A stretch of DNA of 64,000 nt from Acidulodesulfobacterium_A sp049965795 (GCA_049965795.1 JBMFVW010000001.1:54205-118204), one strand, 5' to 3'. Positions 17,853 through 28,251 are shown, counted from the stretch's first letter. A program made the numbers and translations. The notes: generated by a model not told the origin, from the sequence alone.

Positions 17853-19280
17853 TTATTTTGAATTCTTCCCGCCTACTACAATAGAAGGAATTCTTAACGT
17901 AGGTTGAGCATCTGCCACCGGTGCCCCTTGACCGTCTTTACCGCATGTTCCTATACCGAAACCCAAATCGTTTCCTACCATATCTATATTTTTCAATATT
18001 TCAGGACCGTTGCCTATAAGGGTTGCACCGCTCACTGCTTCCTGAACTATGCCTTTTTTAATAATATATCCTTCCATAACGTCAAAAACGAAATCTCCCG
18101 TAACGGTATTAACCTGTCCTCCTCCCATTTTTTTAACGAATATGCCGTCCTCCACGCTCTTTATAATATTTTCGGGATTAGTTTTGCCGGGCGCAATCAT
18201 TGTATTAGACATTCTGACTATCGGAATATGTTCGTAAGACTGCCTTCTGCCGTTGCCCGTCAATTCGTATCCATATTTTATGTAAGATAATCTGTCCGAC
18301 ATATATTTTTTTAGTACTCCGTCTTGAACAAGAATATTCTTTCCGGAATAGGTGCCTTCGTCGTCAAATCTGTAAAAACCTCTTTTTCCGACCAATGAAG
18401 AATCGTCTATTACGGTTATAAGATTTGACGCAACCTGTTCGCCTATTTTGTCGGAATATACGCTCAAACCGTTTCCTGCAATATCGGCTTCCAAACCGTG
18501 TCCTATTGCCTCATGTATCATGGTTCCGCCCGCTTCGCTGGATAATACTACCGTCATAGGACCCGATGGAGCAAAAGGAGCAGAAAGCTGCGACAATGCC
18601 CTGTTTAAAGCTTTTTTTACTATATCCTGAGGATCGTTAGCGTTAAAAAATTCAAAACCGGTAAATCCGCCTGCAGATTCATAACCAACCTCGGTTTTAT
18701 TACCGTCCGAAACCACTATATTGACTAAAAAAGCTATATTTTCCCTATAATCTTTAACTAAATCGCCTTCCGAATTGACTATCAAAACGTCCTGCTTGTA
18801 ATCGGAATAGGTAATATTGGCTTGTACGACTTTTTTGTCGTAGCCCCATGCGTATTCGACGACCGGAGATATTTTATTCAACTTTTCGTCTATAGAAACT
18901 TCGGTAACGTCTTTTATTATATTAAAATCTATTTTCGGCTTTTTTTCGTTAAAGTTTAAAACTAAGTTGCCTGAATTTTTACCGCGTATGTTTCCTTCAC
19001 TTTTTTTTATATCGCTTAAAGCGGCTTTTTTTAGCATGGATGCTATATTTAATAAATTAGATTCCTCCATATTATTCGTATATGCATAATAGGTTTTTTT
19101 ATTGGATATTAACCTTATGCCTGCTCCATGAATTAAACCTTTTATAGCTTTTTCAAGCCTTTTATTTTCATTAGATAAAACCGTCGAAACTTTATTTTCT
19201 ATAAAAACGTCTATAAAATCGTCCGCACCTATTCGCGCATTGTCTATTACGGCTTTAAAATTAATATCTTCTAAGTTCAT
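17853..19280 (-). CDS. tldD: TldD metalloprotease subunit
   Basis: This 475-residue protein matches TldD, which with TldE/PmbA forms a heterodimeric zinc protease that degrades unfolded peptides and in some bacteria processes ribosomally made peptides. The catalytic HEAIGH (residues 256-261, HExxxH) is intact, and the C-terminal GNGPEILKNIDMVGNDLG stretch is typical. The PmbA partner is not in this window. The gene starts 143 bp from the divergent alr gene. Confidence 0.93.
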   Translation of the reverse strand: MNLEDINFKAVIDNARIGADDFIDVFIENKVSTVLSNENKRLEKAIKGLIHGAGIRLISNKKTYYAYTNNMEESNLLNIASMLKKAALSDIKKSEGNIRGKNSGNLVLNFNEKKPKIDFNIIKDVTEVSIDEKLNKISPVVEYAWGYDKKVVQANITYSDYKQDVLIVNSEGDLVKDYRENIAFLVNIVVSDGNKTEVGYESAGGFTGFEFFNANDPQDIVKKALNRALSQLSAPFAPSGPMTVVLSSEAGGTMIHEAIGHGLEADIAGNGLSVYSDKIGEQVASNLITVIDDSSLVGKRGFYRFDDEGTYSGKNILVQDGVLKKYMSDRLSYIKYGYELTGNGRRQSYEHIPIVRMSNTMIAPGKTNPENIIKSVEDGIFVKKMGGGQVNTVTGDFVFDVMEGYIIKKGIVQEAVSGATLIGNGPEILKNIDMVGNDLGFGIGTCGKDGQGAPVADAQPTLRIPSIVVGGKNSK

Positions 19281-19388
19281 TTTATTTGTCCCCTGCTAAT
19301 ATTATATTTTTATACTTATATAATAGCAGAAAATACCTTGACCGACAAGGAAAAACATAAAAAAACGCTATTTAAATAACGTATAAAA

Positions 19389-19417
19389 TTGACTTTAAGC
19401 AAAATTTTACTTAAAAT
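19389..19417 (+). promoter_or_regulatory. alr promoter, probably leaderless
   Basis: TTGACT (19389-19394), a 17-nt spacer and TAAAAT (19412-19417) form a good promoter. The expected start, 6-8 nt after the -10, falls at the ATG at 19424. No Shine-Dalgarno precedes the ATG, so a leaderless mRNA is likely. Confidence 0.6.
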
Positions 19418-19423
19418 AAATCT

Positions 19424-20599
19424 ATGGAAGATACATATTTATATATAAATCTTAATAACCTCATAAATAATCTTAACTTTCTTAAAAACCTTATATCTTC
19501 AAAGGATAAAAAGATTATAGCCGTCATTAAATCCGACGCATACGGACACGGGCTTTTACCTGTAGCCGAAACCCTTTTTAAAAACGGAATAGATTTTTTC
19601 GGAATTATAGGAATTGAAGAAGCCGAAAATATTTTAAAAAAAATACCCGCCGCAAAACTTCTTATGCTGAAAGGAATTAATTTGGAAAATTTAAAGGCGG
19701 CAAGCGCTTTAAATTTAAGCATAGGCGTATATAGCTTGGATTATCTAAAAGAATTATTAGATAAAATGAAATCTTCAAAAATAAATAAACCTTTAAATTT
19801 GCATTTAAAATTCGATACCGGCATGAACAGGCTTGGTTTTGGAGAAAAAGATACGGAAGAAGTTATCCGTATTATTAACGACAATAAAAACTATTTTAGA
19901 ATTGAAGGCATATTCAGCCATTTATCCAAAGGAAACGACCTAGAATATACCGATTACCAAATAAAAAATTTTAAAAAAATACTTAATGTTTTCCAAAAAC
20001 ATAAAATAAATTCACAATATATACATATAAGCGCAAGTTCTTCCATTTTAAACGGCAGTTTGCTGGACGACTGCTCAAATGCCGTAAGACCCGGAATTTC
20101 TCTCTACGGATTCGATCCAAATAAAGAAATTAAATACGATATAAACAATGCCGAAAATATTAACAGCATTAATTATAATAAAAATACAAGCGTATTAAAA
20201 CTTGAACAGTTAATGACTTTAAAATCTAAAATTTTACAAATTAAAAATATAAAAAAAGGTAGTTTTGTATCATACAATAATACTTTCAAAGCTGACCGCG
20301 ACATGACTATAGGAATAGTTTCCGCAGGCTATGACAACGGCATACCGCGTCTTTTGTCAAACAAAGGAAGGTTTTTAATAAACGGCAGTTTTGCGCCTAT
20401 AGTAGGCGTAGTTACGATGAATATGACTATAACCGATATTTCCCGAATAAAAAACATTAAAGTCGGCGATGAAGTTATAATTACCGGAAAAGACGGCTTG
20501 AACGAAATAGAAATAGACGAAATAGCATCTATTTCGGAAACTATTCCTTATGAAATATGTCTTAATCTTGGAAAATCAAATAAAAAAATATACGTTTAA
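19424..20599 (+). CDS. alr: Alanine racemase
   Basis: This 391-residue PLP enzyme converts L- to D-alanine for peptidoglycan. The PLP lysine is Lys36 in the motif VIKSDAYGHG (34-43). The C-terminal domain has the second catalytic Tyr in the segment SYNNTFKA (about 282-289) and the substrate-binding MNMTITD stretch. There is a lysine/asparagine-rich insertion around 238-262, probably reflecting the AT bias. The gene stands alone on the plus strand with its own promoter and a strong terminator. Confidence 0.95.
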   Translation: MEDTYLYINLNNLINNLNFLKNLISSKDKKIIAVIKSDAYGHGLLPVAETLFKNGIDFFGIIGIEEAENILKKIPAAKLLMLKGINLENLKAASALNLSIGVYSLDYLKELLDKMKSSKINKPLNLHLKFDTGMNRLGFGEKDTEEVIRIINDNKNYFRIEGIFSHLSKGNDLEYTDYQIKNFKKILNVFQKHKINSQYIHISASSSILNGSLLDDCSNAVRPGISLYGFDPNKEIKYDINNAENINSINYNKNTSVLKLEQLMTLKSKILQIKNIKKGSFVSYNNTFKADRDMTIGIVSAGYDNGIPRLLSNKGRFLINGSFAPIVGVVTMNMTITDISRIKNIKVGDEVIITGKDGLNEIEIDEIASISETIPYEICLNLGKSNKKIYV

Positions 20600-20604
20600 A
20601 ATTT

Positions 20605-20632
20605 AAAAAACCCGCCAAACGGCGGGTTTTTT
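20605..20632. terminator. Bidirectional Rho-independent terminator after alr
   Basis: The stem AACCCGCC / GGCGGGTT with loop AAAC is flanked by A and T runs on both sides. It lies between the convergent alr and nfu-type genes and can serve both strands. Confidence 0.9.
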
Positions 20633-20668
20633 ATTTATATTCGGATTATAGATTATCTGCAGAATTAA

Positions 20669-20899
20669 TTAAACTGCATTAACTTCTTTGACTCCAGGAA
20701 TACGTTCCTTAAGAAGGCGTTCTATTCCGCCTTTTAGCGTCATTATTGAACCCATACAGTGGGCGCATGCCCCTTTAAGTCTAACATCGACGGTTCCGTC
20801 GTCATGTATATTGACTAATTCTACGTCTCCTCCGTCATACTGCAGCGAAGGCCTTATTTCGTCTATTACCTTTGATACTTCAGCTCTATCTAATGCCAT
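20669..20899 (-). CDS. NifU C-terminal (Nfu)-type iron-sulfur scaffold protein
   Basis: This 76-residue protein consists only of the Nfu domain. It has the CAHC motif (about residues 45-48) that binds an Fe-S cluster between two subunits, and the family phrase LQYDGGDVELV (about 19-29). Such small Nfu proteins carry or assemble Fe-S clusters for target enzymes. A clear ribosome site (GGAGG) precedes the ATG. No other Fe-S assembly genes are adjacent. Confidence 0.93.
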   Translation of the reverse strand: MALDRAEVSKVIDEIRPSLQYDGGDVELVNIHDDGTVDVRLKGACAHCMGSIMTLKGGIERLLKERIPGVKEVNAV

Positions 20900-20992
20900 A
20901 TATCCTCCCTATTATTTATTTTTTTTCTTTAACCGTCATGTCTAAAATGCGGCTGTTTAAAGCTAACTCCTAACTCTGTTAATATTATACAT

Positions 20993-21478
20993 CTATATGT
21001 ATTTAATGTCAATTATTTCAAACTCTTTAACGCCGTTAGGAACGTTAATTTTTGCTTCGTCGCCGATGCATTTACCTATTAAAGCCTTAGCGATAGGCGA
21101 GCTTATAGAAATCTTGCATTCTTTAATATTGGACTCGGCATCCCCCACTATCTTATAAGTCACTTCCTTGTCCGTATTTAAGTCGAGTAAAGTAACGGTT
21201 GCGCCGAATACTATCTTTTCTTCGCATATTTTAGATACGTCGATAACCTGAGCCCTTGCAATCCGATCTTCAAGCTCCATAATCTTGCCGTTTATAAAGC
21301 CCTGTTTGTCTTTAGCATATTGATATTCCGCATTTTCTGAAAGATCTCCGTGCGCCCTTGCCTCTTCTATAGCTTTTATATTCGCGGGTCTTTCTACGGA
21401 TTTGAGTCTTTTCAGCTCTTTAAGCAAGTTTTCATGACCCTCTTTAGTTATATAAAAGGCTTTTTCGTTGGCTGACAA
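20993..21478 (-). CDS. greA: Transcription elongation factor GreA
   Basis: GreA rescues backtracked RNA polymerase by stimulating transcript cleavage. The protein has the N-terminal coiled coil with the acidic tip motif ARAHGDLSENAEYQYAKDKQ (about 44-63) and the C-terminal FKBP-like domain. I chose a TTG start at 21478 (161 residues). The Shine-Dalgarno GGGAGGTGAT overlaps the in-frame GTG at 21487, which therefore cannot be the start, while the TTG lies at ideal distance. It closes the pyrimidine operon, 36 bp after carB. Confidence 0.92.
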   Translation of the reverse strand: MSANEKAFYITKEGHENLLKELKRLKSVERPANIKAIEEARAHGDLSENAEYQYAKDKQGFINGKIMELEDRIARAQVIDVSKICEEKIVFGATVTLLDLNTDKEVTYKIVGDAESNIKECKISISSPIAKALIGKCIGDEAKINVPNGVKEFEIIDIKYI

Positions 21479-21513
21479 AATTATCACCTCCCGGATGAAT
21501 TTTAATATTTTTA

Positions 21514-24500
21514 TTATATACCTTTATAATAATCCTGCAAAGCTTTAACGGCAATGTTATTTTCCTTGAGAGCTTTAATAGCCATGCACGCAGCTTCCGC
21601 CCCCCGTATAGTCGTATAATAAGGCAGCGAAAATTCTATTGCGCTTCTTCTTATAGCATAAGAATCTTCCAACGATTTTTGCCCGCGGGGCGTATTGATT
21701 ATCATAGATATTTCTTTATTTTTAAGCGCATCTATGATATGCGGACGTCCTTCTTTCACTTTGTTTATTTTTACGTTTTTAATGCCTATTCCGTCTAAAT
21801 ATTCGGATGTTCCTTTAGTCGCAAATATATTAAGTCCTGCTTCGGTTAAAGATCCGCCCAATTCTTTTAAATATTTTTTGTCTTCATCTTTTACGCTTAT
21901 AAGAACGCTGCCGGCAAGAGGCAGGTTTTGCCCCGCTGCTATCTGCGACTTTGCATAAGCCATTCCGAAACTTGAATCTATTCCCATAACTTCTCCCGTA
22001 GATCTCATTTCCGGACCAAGCATCGGATCGACGTTGGAAAATTTGGAAAAAGGAAATACGGCTTCTTTTACGCAGTAATAATCAATATCAAAAGATCTTC
22101 CTAGATTAAAACTTTTAAGTTTTTCTCCTAGCATAATTCTGGTAGCTAATTTTGCTATCTGTATTCCTGTGGCCTTACCTATAAACGGAACCGTTCTCGA
22201 TGCTCTAGGATTTACTTCTATAATATATATTTTCTCGTTTTTTACGGCAAACTGAATATTAATAAGTCCGCTGACATGGAATTCCCTGCATATAGTTTCG
22301 GTAATATCTTTAATGTTTTCCATGGATTTGTTGTCTAAAGAAAAAGAGGGGAGCGAACATGCGCTGTCTCCGGAATGAACTCCCGCTTCTTCTATGTGTT
22401 CCATTATTCCGGCTATATAAACGGATTCACCGTCGCTTAAGGCATCTACGTCTATTTCTATAGCGTCTTCTAAAAATTTGTCTATAAGTATAGGAAAAGA
22501 AACATCTTGTTTAAATATCTTTTTTATATATTCCGTAAGCCCATCCTCTCCATATATAACTTCCATAGCCCTGCCGCCAAGAACGTATGAAGGTCTTAAA
22601 AGAACAGGAAAGCCTATAGATATTGCTTTGTCAAATATTTCTTCTCCGCTGAAAGCCATAGAACTTTCGGGCTGTAATAAATTTAGTTTATTTATTATAT
22701 TTTTAAATTTTTCCCTGTCTTCCGCTATGTCTATATATTTATAAGGCGTCCCAAGAATCTTTATGCCTTGCGAATCAAATTTCTTTGCTAATTTAAGAGG
22801 GGTCTGTCCGCCGAACTGAAGTATAACCGGAGGATTGTCTTCGGCATTGCATACCGCTTCGGCATCTTCAAAAGTTAAAGGCTCAAAATAAAGCCTCGAT
22901 GAAGTATCGTAATCCGTAGAAACTGTTTCAGGATTACAGTTAAGCATTATAGAGGAAAACTTTTTCTCCTTTAACGCAAAAGAACAATGAACGCAGCAGT
23001 AGTCGAATTCTATGCCCTGCCCTATTCTGTTGGGGCCGCTGCCCAAAATAACCACCTTATCGTTATTAATCGGTTCTATTTCGTTAAATTTATCGAATGA
23101 GGAATACATATAAGGCGTAGCGGCTTCAAATTCCGCCGCACAGGTATCGACCTTTTTAAAGACTCTTTTTATTCCGGCGTCTTTTAATGCTCCGTAAACG
23201 GCGTTTTCGGTTTCTTCGATTATTAAAATAGCCTGAGGGTCTTTTTTTAAATATTCTTCGGGTAAAATATGTTTTCCGTCTTTTTTTCTTGCAATTAATT
23301 TTGCAATAATCCTGTTTGAAAAACCCATCTCCTTAGATTCTTTAAGAATGTCTATATCCTTTAGAGGTTCGCCGGCAAAAAACAGCTTTCTTTCATGTTC
23401 TATTATCGATTCTATCTGAGTAAGAAACCACATATCTATTTTAGAAAATTCATTAATTTCTTTAGCCGAAAATCCGGATCTTAATGCGTCGGCTATTAAA
23501 AAAAGCCTTCTAAAATCGTTATTTTTTATTAAAGATTTAATTTCTTCTTTAACGGTTCCCAAATCCTCTTTTTCGCTTATTAAATCGTAAGAAAGATCTA
23601 AGCCGTAAAGCGATTCTATACCGTAATATCCGTTTTCTAAAGACCTTGCCGCTTTTTGCAGGGATTCGGCAAAGGTTCTTCCGATTGCCATTACTTCGCC
23701 TACCGATTTCATATGTGTGGTCAGCGTACTGTCGGTTTGAGGAAATTTTTCAAAAGTAAAACGAGGTATTTTAGTTACTACATAATCTATAGAGGGCTCA
23801 AAACAAGCAAGCGTTTTTTTTGTTATATCGTTGGTAATTTCGTCTAACGTATATCCTACTGCAAGTTTTGCCGCAATTTTTGCAATGGCAAAACCTGTTG
23901 CTTTAGAGGCAAGGCTTGAGCTTCGCGATACCCTCGGATTCATTTCTATTACGTAAACGTCTTCGGAATAGGGGTCTAAAGCAAACTGAATATTTGAGCC
24001 GCCGGTTTCCACGCCTATTTCGCCCATTATCTTTATAGAATAATCCCTGATTTTCTGAAGATCTTTGTCGCTCAGAGTTTGAACCGGAGCAATAGTTATG
24101 GAATCGCCGGTATGAATTCCCATAGGATCAAGATTTTCTATAGTGCATATTATAATGGTATTTTTATTTTTATCTGTCATTACTTCAAGTTCTACTTCCT
24201 TAAATCCTATTGCGGATTTTTCTATCAATATTTCGCTTATCGGGCTTAAATTCAAACCGTTAGCTGCTATTTCCCCAAACTCGTATATATTATAGGCTAT
24301 TCCGCCGCCGCTTCCGCCGAGAGTAAAAGAAGGTCTTATAATAACCGGAAATCCGATGGTTTTTTGAACTTCATACGCTTCGTCCATATTTCTGGCGAAA
24401 CCGCCCTGTAAAACAGGCACCCCGATTTTCTCCATGCTTTTCTTGAAATATTCCCTATCTTCCGCTTTTTTAATAGCGTCTATATTTGCGCCCAAAATAT

Positions 24501-24840
24501 TTAATCCGTATTTTTGTATCACTCCGGCATCAAAAAGCTCCAGGGTTAAATTGAGTGCGGTCTGTCCTCCAAGCGTCGGCAATATGCTGTCCGGTCTTTC
24601 TTTTTCTATAATTTTTTCTACAAAATCTTTAGTGAGCGGCTCTATATACGTCTTATAGGCATTGTCGGGATCGGTCATTATGGTTGCCGGATTTGAATTT
24701 ACCAATATTACTTCGTATCCTTCCTCGGTAAGAGCTTTAGCTCCCTGCGTACCGGAATAATCAAACTCGGCAGCCTGCCCTATTACTATAGGTCCTGAAC
24801 CTATTATCAAAATTCTTTTAATATCCGTTCTTTTAGGCAT
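21514..24840 (-). CDS. carB: Carbamoyl-phosphate synthase large subunit
   Basis: This 1108-residue enzyme makes carbamoyl phosphate from bicarbonate, ammonia (from CarA) and two ATP, feeding pyrimidine and arginine synthesis. Two ATP-grasp halves are present: the first starts with ILIIGSGPIVIGQAAEFDYS (about 10-29) and the second with VVILGSGPNRIGQGIEFDY (about 598-616). The C-terminal MGS-like allosteric domain (about 960-1108) is where UMP and ornithine bind in E. coli. Size is slightly above the usual 1075. It is separated from carA by the radical-SAM gene. Confidence 0.97.
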   Translation of the reverse strand: MPKRTDIKRILIIGSGPIVIGQAAEFDYSGTQGAKALTEEGYEVILVNSNPATIMTDPDNAYKTYIEPLTKDFVEKIIEKERPDSILPTLGGQTALNLTLELFDAGVIQKYGLNILGANIDAIKKAEDREYFKKSMEKIGVPVLQGGFARNMDEAYEVQKTIGFPVIIRPSFTLGGSGGGIAYNIYEFGEIAANGLNLSPISEILIEKSAIGFKEVELEVMTDKNKNTIIICTIENLDPMGIHTGDSITIAPVQTLSDKDLQKIRDYSIKIMGEIGVETGGSNIQFALDPYSEDVYVIEMNPRVSRSSSLASKATGFAIAKIAAKLAVGYTLDEITNDITKKTLACFEPSIDYVVTKIPRFTFEKFPQTDSTLTTHMKSVGEVMAIGRTFAESLQKAARSLENGYYGIESLYGLDLSYDLISEKEDLGTVKEEIKSLIKNNDFRRLFLIADALRSGFSAKEINEFSKIDMWFLTQIESIIEHERKLFFAGEPLKDIDILKESKEMGFSNRIIAKLIARKKDGKHILPEEYLKKDPQAILIIEETENAVYGALKDAGIKRVFKKVDTCAAEFEAATPYMYSSFDKFNEIEPINNDKVVILGSGPNRIGQGIEFDYCCVHCSFALKEKKFSSIMLNCNPETVSTDYDTSSRLYFEPLTFEDAEAVCNAEDNPPVILQFGGQTPLKLAKKFDSQGIKILGTPYKYIDIAEDREKFKNIINKLNLLQPESSMAFSGEEIFDKAISIGFPVLLRPSYVLGGRAMEVIYGEDGLTEYIKKIFKQDVSFPILIDKFLEDAIEIDVDALSDGESVYIAGIMEHIEEAGVHSGDSACSLPSFSLDNKSMENIKDITETICREFHVSGLINIQFAVKNEKIYIIEVNPRASRTVPFIGKATGIQIAKLATRIMLGEKLKSFNLGRSFDIDYYCVKEAVFPFSKFSNVDPMLGPEMRSTGEVMGIDSSFGMAYAKSQIAAGQNLPLAGSVLISVKDEDKKYLKELGGSLTEAGLNIFATKGTSEYLDGIGIKNVKINKVKEGRPHIIDALKNKEISMIINTPRGQKSLEDSYAIRRSAIEFSLPYYTTIRGAEAACMAIKALKENNIAVKALQDYYKGI

Positions 24841-24875
24841 ATAATTATTGGTATTATTAAATTATAAAGTTAATA

Positions 24876-25856
24876 TTAATTTATTTTATTTATATCGGCT
24901 AAATCTTCGTCAAAACATTTATCGTTTTGAAAAAAACCCGTCAAATTATTGCATATTAACGATTCGACCGCAGCCGAATATTCTCCGTTAGTGATCGGCA
25001 TCGATAGCGTATCGTCGTACTTGGCTTTATAAGCCGGAAAATACTGGCTCATTATGCTTACGGGAACATCTGCGCCAAGCTCTTCGGCTATAAATTTAAA
25101 AGAATCCTCATAACCGCTTATTCCGTTCGGCAAAACAAGATGTCTTATAAGAAGTCCCGACACGGCAATGCCGGTTTTTTTATTTATTCTTAGCTCCCTA
25201 ACCTGTTCATACATTATTTTTAAAGCCTTTCTGTTTATTTCTACATAATTAGTTATGCCGGAATATTTTAAAGCATATCCGTCATCGGCATATTTAATGT
25301 CGGGAAGATATATATCTATTAAATTATCCAGCAAATCCAAAAGTTTTTCGTCTTCATATCCTGAACTGTTATAAACAATCGGTATTTTAAGCCCTATTTT
25401 TTTAGCCAAAAAAATGGACTCGGCGACAAAAGGCATATAATGGGCAGACGTTACGAGATTAATGTTATTAGCCCCTTTTCCCTGCAATTTCAGCATTTTT
25501 TCCGCAAATTCTGCCGTATCAAAATATGTTCCGACACAATATCTGCTTATAGGATAATTTTGGCAAAACTTGCATTTAAGAGAACAGCCGCTAAAAAATA
25601 CCGTTCCGGAACCTGTTTTCCCCGATATAGGCGGTTCTTCCCCAAAATGAAGATTTATACTGGCTATTTTAAGCTTATCTTCTCCGCCGCACAAACCTTT
25701 TTCGCCTTTTAACCTTTTTGCTCCGCATCGTCTCGGACATAATCGGCAATTTTCGGCTAAATCGTAAAGCGCATCTATTTTTGATATAAAATCTGCGTTA
25801 GAAATATTAAGAAACGAAGGCTTAAACGAATTAAAATTATCGCTTATTTTAAACAT
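24876..25856 (-). CDS. Radical SAM protein, PflX family (COG1313)
   Basis: This 326-residue protein has the radical SAM cluster motif CSLKCKFC (CxxxCxxC) near residue 90. An N-terminal Cys-rich segment CRLCPRRC plus a following Cys (about 38-57) could hold another Fe-S cluster. The family is related to pyruvate-formate-lyase activating enzymes, but members stand alone and their substrate is unknown. The start overlaps the end of carA by 13 bp and the gene precedes carB. It is therefore translated with the carbamoyl-phosphate synthase subunits, though no mechanistic link is known. Confidence 0.85.
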   Translation of the reverse strand: MFKISDNFNSFKPSFLNISNADFISKIDALYDLAENCRLCPRRCGAKRLKGEKGLCGGEDKLKIASINLHFGEEPPISGKTGSGTVFFSGCSLKCKFCQNYPISRYCVGTYFDTAEFAEKMLKLQGKGANNINLVTSAHYMPFVAESIFLAKKIGLKIPIVYNSSGYEDEKLLDLLDNLIDIYLPDIKYADDGYALKYSGITNYVEINRKALKIMYEQVRELRINKKTGIAVSGLLIRHLVLPNGISGYEDSFKFIAEELGADVPVSIMSQYFPAYKAKYDDTLSMPITNGEYSAAVESLICNNLTGFFQNDKCFDEDLADINKIN

Positions 25857-26941
25857 ATCGCTTTAAATTCGGAAAACAGATACCGAGAATCTCTAGGTCC
25901 AGGGGAACTTTCCGGATGATATTGAACGGAAAACGCCTTTAACCTTTCGTTCTTAATGCCTTCTACGGTATCGTCGTTCAAATTTATATGGGTCAAAACG
26001 GTATCCTTATTATCCGATTTACCTTGAAAATCTACGCAAAAACCATGATTTTGTGAAGTAATTTCTACATTGCCGTTTTTTAAATTTTTAACGGGCTGAT
26101 TTATTCCGTGATGGCCAAATTTTAACTTATAAGTTTTAAAACCTAAAGCTCTAGATAAAAGCTGATGTCCGAGACATATTCCGAAAATGGGCTTCTCGCC
26201 TAACAAACTTTTAATAGTTTCGGCTTCTTCATCCATAGTCTGCGGATCGCCGGGTCCGTTCGACAAAAGAATTCCGTCAGGTTCGGTATCTAATATCTCT
26301 TTTTTGGAAAAATTGTGCGGCACGACGGTAACATCGGCTTTTATATCGTTTAAACATCTGATCGTATTAAGTTTAACTCCGTAATCGATAACGGTAACCC
26401 TGAATTCGGGAAAGTCCGTTTTATTTTCGTAAGCCTTTTTACATGAAACATTTGAAACTAAATTTAAACCCTCCATTTTTGGCAAAGCATTTAATTTTCT
26501 TTTAATATAATCAATGCCTGCTTCTTTCGGAGCTATATACAAGTTAGACTGCCCTCCGTCTCTTATCGTAATAGTCAAATACCTCGTATCTATTCCCGAT
26601 ATAACCGGATAACCGTATGAATTTATAAATTCGGATAAGCTTTTAACTGCTGCGTAATGAGAATAATTATTGACGTAATTTTTTGTTACCAAACCTGAAA
26701 TCCATACTTTATCGGACTCAAAATCAAACTCGTTTATTCCGTAATTGCCGATCATAGGATAAGTCATCACCACGACCTGCCCGTTATAAGACGGGTCTGT
26801 AACCAGTTCCTGATAACCGTTCATAGCGGTATTAAAAACTGCTTCTCCGCCCGATTCTAAAGGCTTACCTTCATAGAATCCTTCGTAAAAATCCCCATTT
26901 TCAAACATCAATACGGCTCTTTCTTTTTTAAAAATGTTCAT
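25844..26941 (-). CDS. carA: Carbamoyl-phosphate synthase small subunit (glutaminase)
   Basis: This 365-residue glutamine amidotransferase subunit supplies ammonia to CarB. The C-terminal class I GATase domain has the nucleophile Cys in PIFGICLGHQLLSRA (about 240-254) and the His/Glu in VQYHPESSPGPRDS (about 340-353). The N-terminal CPSase_sm_chain domain includes the family phrase AVFNTAMNGYQE. Length is normal. It lies between pyrC and the pflX-type gene in the pyrimidine operon. Confidence 0.97.
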   Translation of the reverse strand: MNIFKKERAVLMFENGDFYEGFYEGKPLESGGEAVFNTAMNGYQELVTDPSYNGQVVVMTYPMIGNYGINEFDFESDKVWISGLVTKNYVNNYSHYAAVKSLSEFINSYGYPVISGIDTRYLTITIRDGGQSNLYIAPKEAGIDYIKRKLNALPKMEGLNLVSNVSCKKAYENKTDFPEFRVTVIDYGVKLNTIRCLNDIKADVTVVPHNFSKKEILDTEPDGILLSNGPGDPQTMDEEAETIKSLLGEKPIFGICLGHQLLSRALGFKTYKLKFGHHGINQPVKNLKNGNVEITSQNHGFCVDFQGKSDNKDTVLTHINLNDDTVEGIKNERLKAFSVQYHPESSPGPRDSRYLFSEFKAICLK

Positions 26942-26964
26942 ATTTAATTCATTAATATTTTTAT

Positions 26965-28251
26965 TTAATTTTCTTTTAAAATTTTACCGCCTGCTATAAT
27001 AAAAGAGGATTTGCCTTTAAATTTTTCTCCTATAAAAGGTGAATTTTTACTCAAAGATTTAATCCCCTTTTCGGTAAACTGCCATTTTTTATTTATATCT
27101 ACTACGGTAATATCGCCTATATAACCGTTAGATACGGAACCCCTTCCTTTTATATTTAGAATTTTCGCCGGATTCAAAGACATAAGCTCTGCAATTCTCA
27201 TTAACGAAATTTTCTTATCGTGAAAAAGCCTTAGAGTTAAAGGCAATGAAGTTTCTAAGCCTATAATTCCAAAAGGAGCGGCATCCAAAGTGTCGTCCTT
27301 TTCATCTTTAGCGTGAGGAGCATGATCGGTGGCTATTACGTCTATAGTTCCGTCCTGTATAGCTTCTATTAAGGCTCTTTTATCCATTTCAGTCCTTAAG
27401 GGAGGATTCATTTTTGCGTTGGTATTATAATCTACCAAAGATTCTTCAGTAAGAGAAAAATAATGGGGACATGTTTCGCAGGTAACTTTTGTCCCAGTTT
27501 TTTTTGCCTGTTTTATAATATTTACGGAACCCGCCGTAGAAACATGCGCTACGTGAAGTTTTACGCCGTAATATCCTGCAAGAATAACGTCTCTTGCGGT
27601 GCCTATATCTTCGGCGATACCAGGCATACCGATTACGCCGAGCCGTTCCGACATAATCCCTTCGTTTATTATGCCTTTGCCGCGCAATTTTATATCTTCG
27701 CTGTGCGATATAACCGGTAAATTAAAAGTATCGGCATATAATAACGCCCTGCCCATAAGAGCCGAATCTTCTACAGGGTTGCCGTCGTCGCTAAGCGCAA
27801 CGGCTCCGGCTTCTTTAAGTTTTCCTATATCGGCAAGAGAATCGCCTTTAAGCCCCTTAGAAATAGCACCTATAGGAAATAAGTTTATTAAATCTAAATT
27901 TTTTGCCTTGTCTATTAAAAACCGGGTCACCTCTTCCGAATCGTTTACAGGATTAGTGTTCGGCATACAGCATATAGAGGTAAATCCTCCCGATATTGCC
28001 GCCTCCATTCCCGATTTTATCGTCTCTTTGTATTCGTAACCCGGCTCCCTTAAATGAACGTGCATATCTATTAAACCTGGAAAAACTATTAAACCGTCGG
28101 CGGATAAGGTTTTAACTCCGTCATTAGCGCCTGCCGGTTTTTTAGCCGGCAGGTCTTTTATTATTCCGTTTTCTATATAGATGTCTCTTTTGACTTCCGT
28201 TTTAGTCAAAGGGTCGATAACTATGCCGTTTTTTATTAAAAGTTTATCCAT
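26965..28251 (-). CDS. pyrC: Dihydroorotase
   Basis: This 428-residue zinc amidohydrolase cyclises carbamoyl-aspartate to dihydroorotate. The metal-binding DMHVHLREPG (about 62-71) and the catalytic Asp in ATDHAPHAKDEKD (about 304-316) are intact, as is the internal PNTNP loop. This is the class I (long) type typical of operons with pyrB. The start overlaps the pyrB end by 8 bp, implying coupled translation. Confidence 0.97.
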   Translation of the reverse strand: MDKLLIKNGIVIDPLTKTEVKRDIYIENGIIKDLPAKKPAGANDGVKTLSADGLIVFPGLIDMHVHLREPGYEYKETIKSGMEAAISGGFTSICCMPNTNPVNDSEEVTRFLIDKAKNLDLINLFPIGAISKGLKGDSLADIGKLKEAGAVALSDDGNPVEDSALMGRALLYADTFNLPVISHSEDIKLRGKGIINEGIMSERLGVIGMPGIAEDIGTARDVILAGYYGVKLHVAHVSTAGSVNIIKQAKKTGTKVTCETCPHYFSLTEESLVDYNTNAKMNPPLRTEMDKRALIEAIQDGTIDVIATDHAPHAKDEKDDTLDAAPFGIIGLETSLPLTLRLFHDKKISLMRIAELMSLNPAKILNIKGRGSVSNGYIGDITVVDINKKWQFTEKGIKSLSKNSPFIGEKFKGKSSFIIAGGKILKEN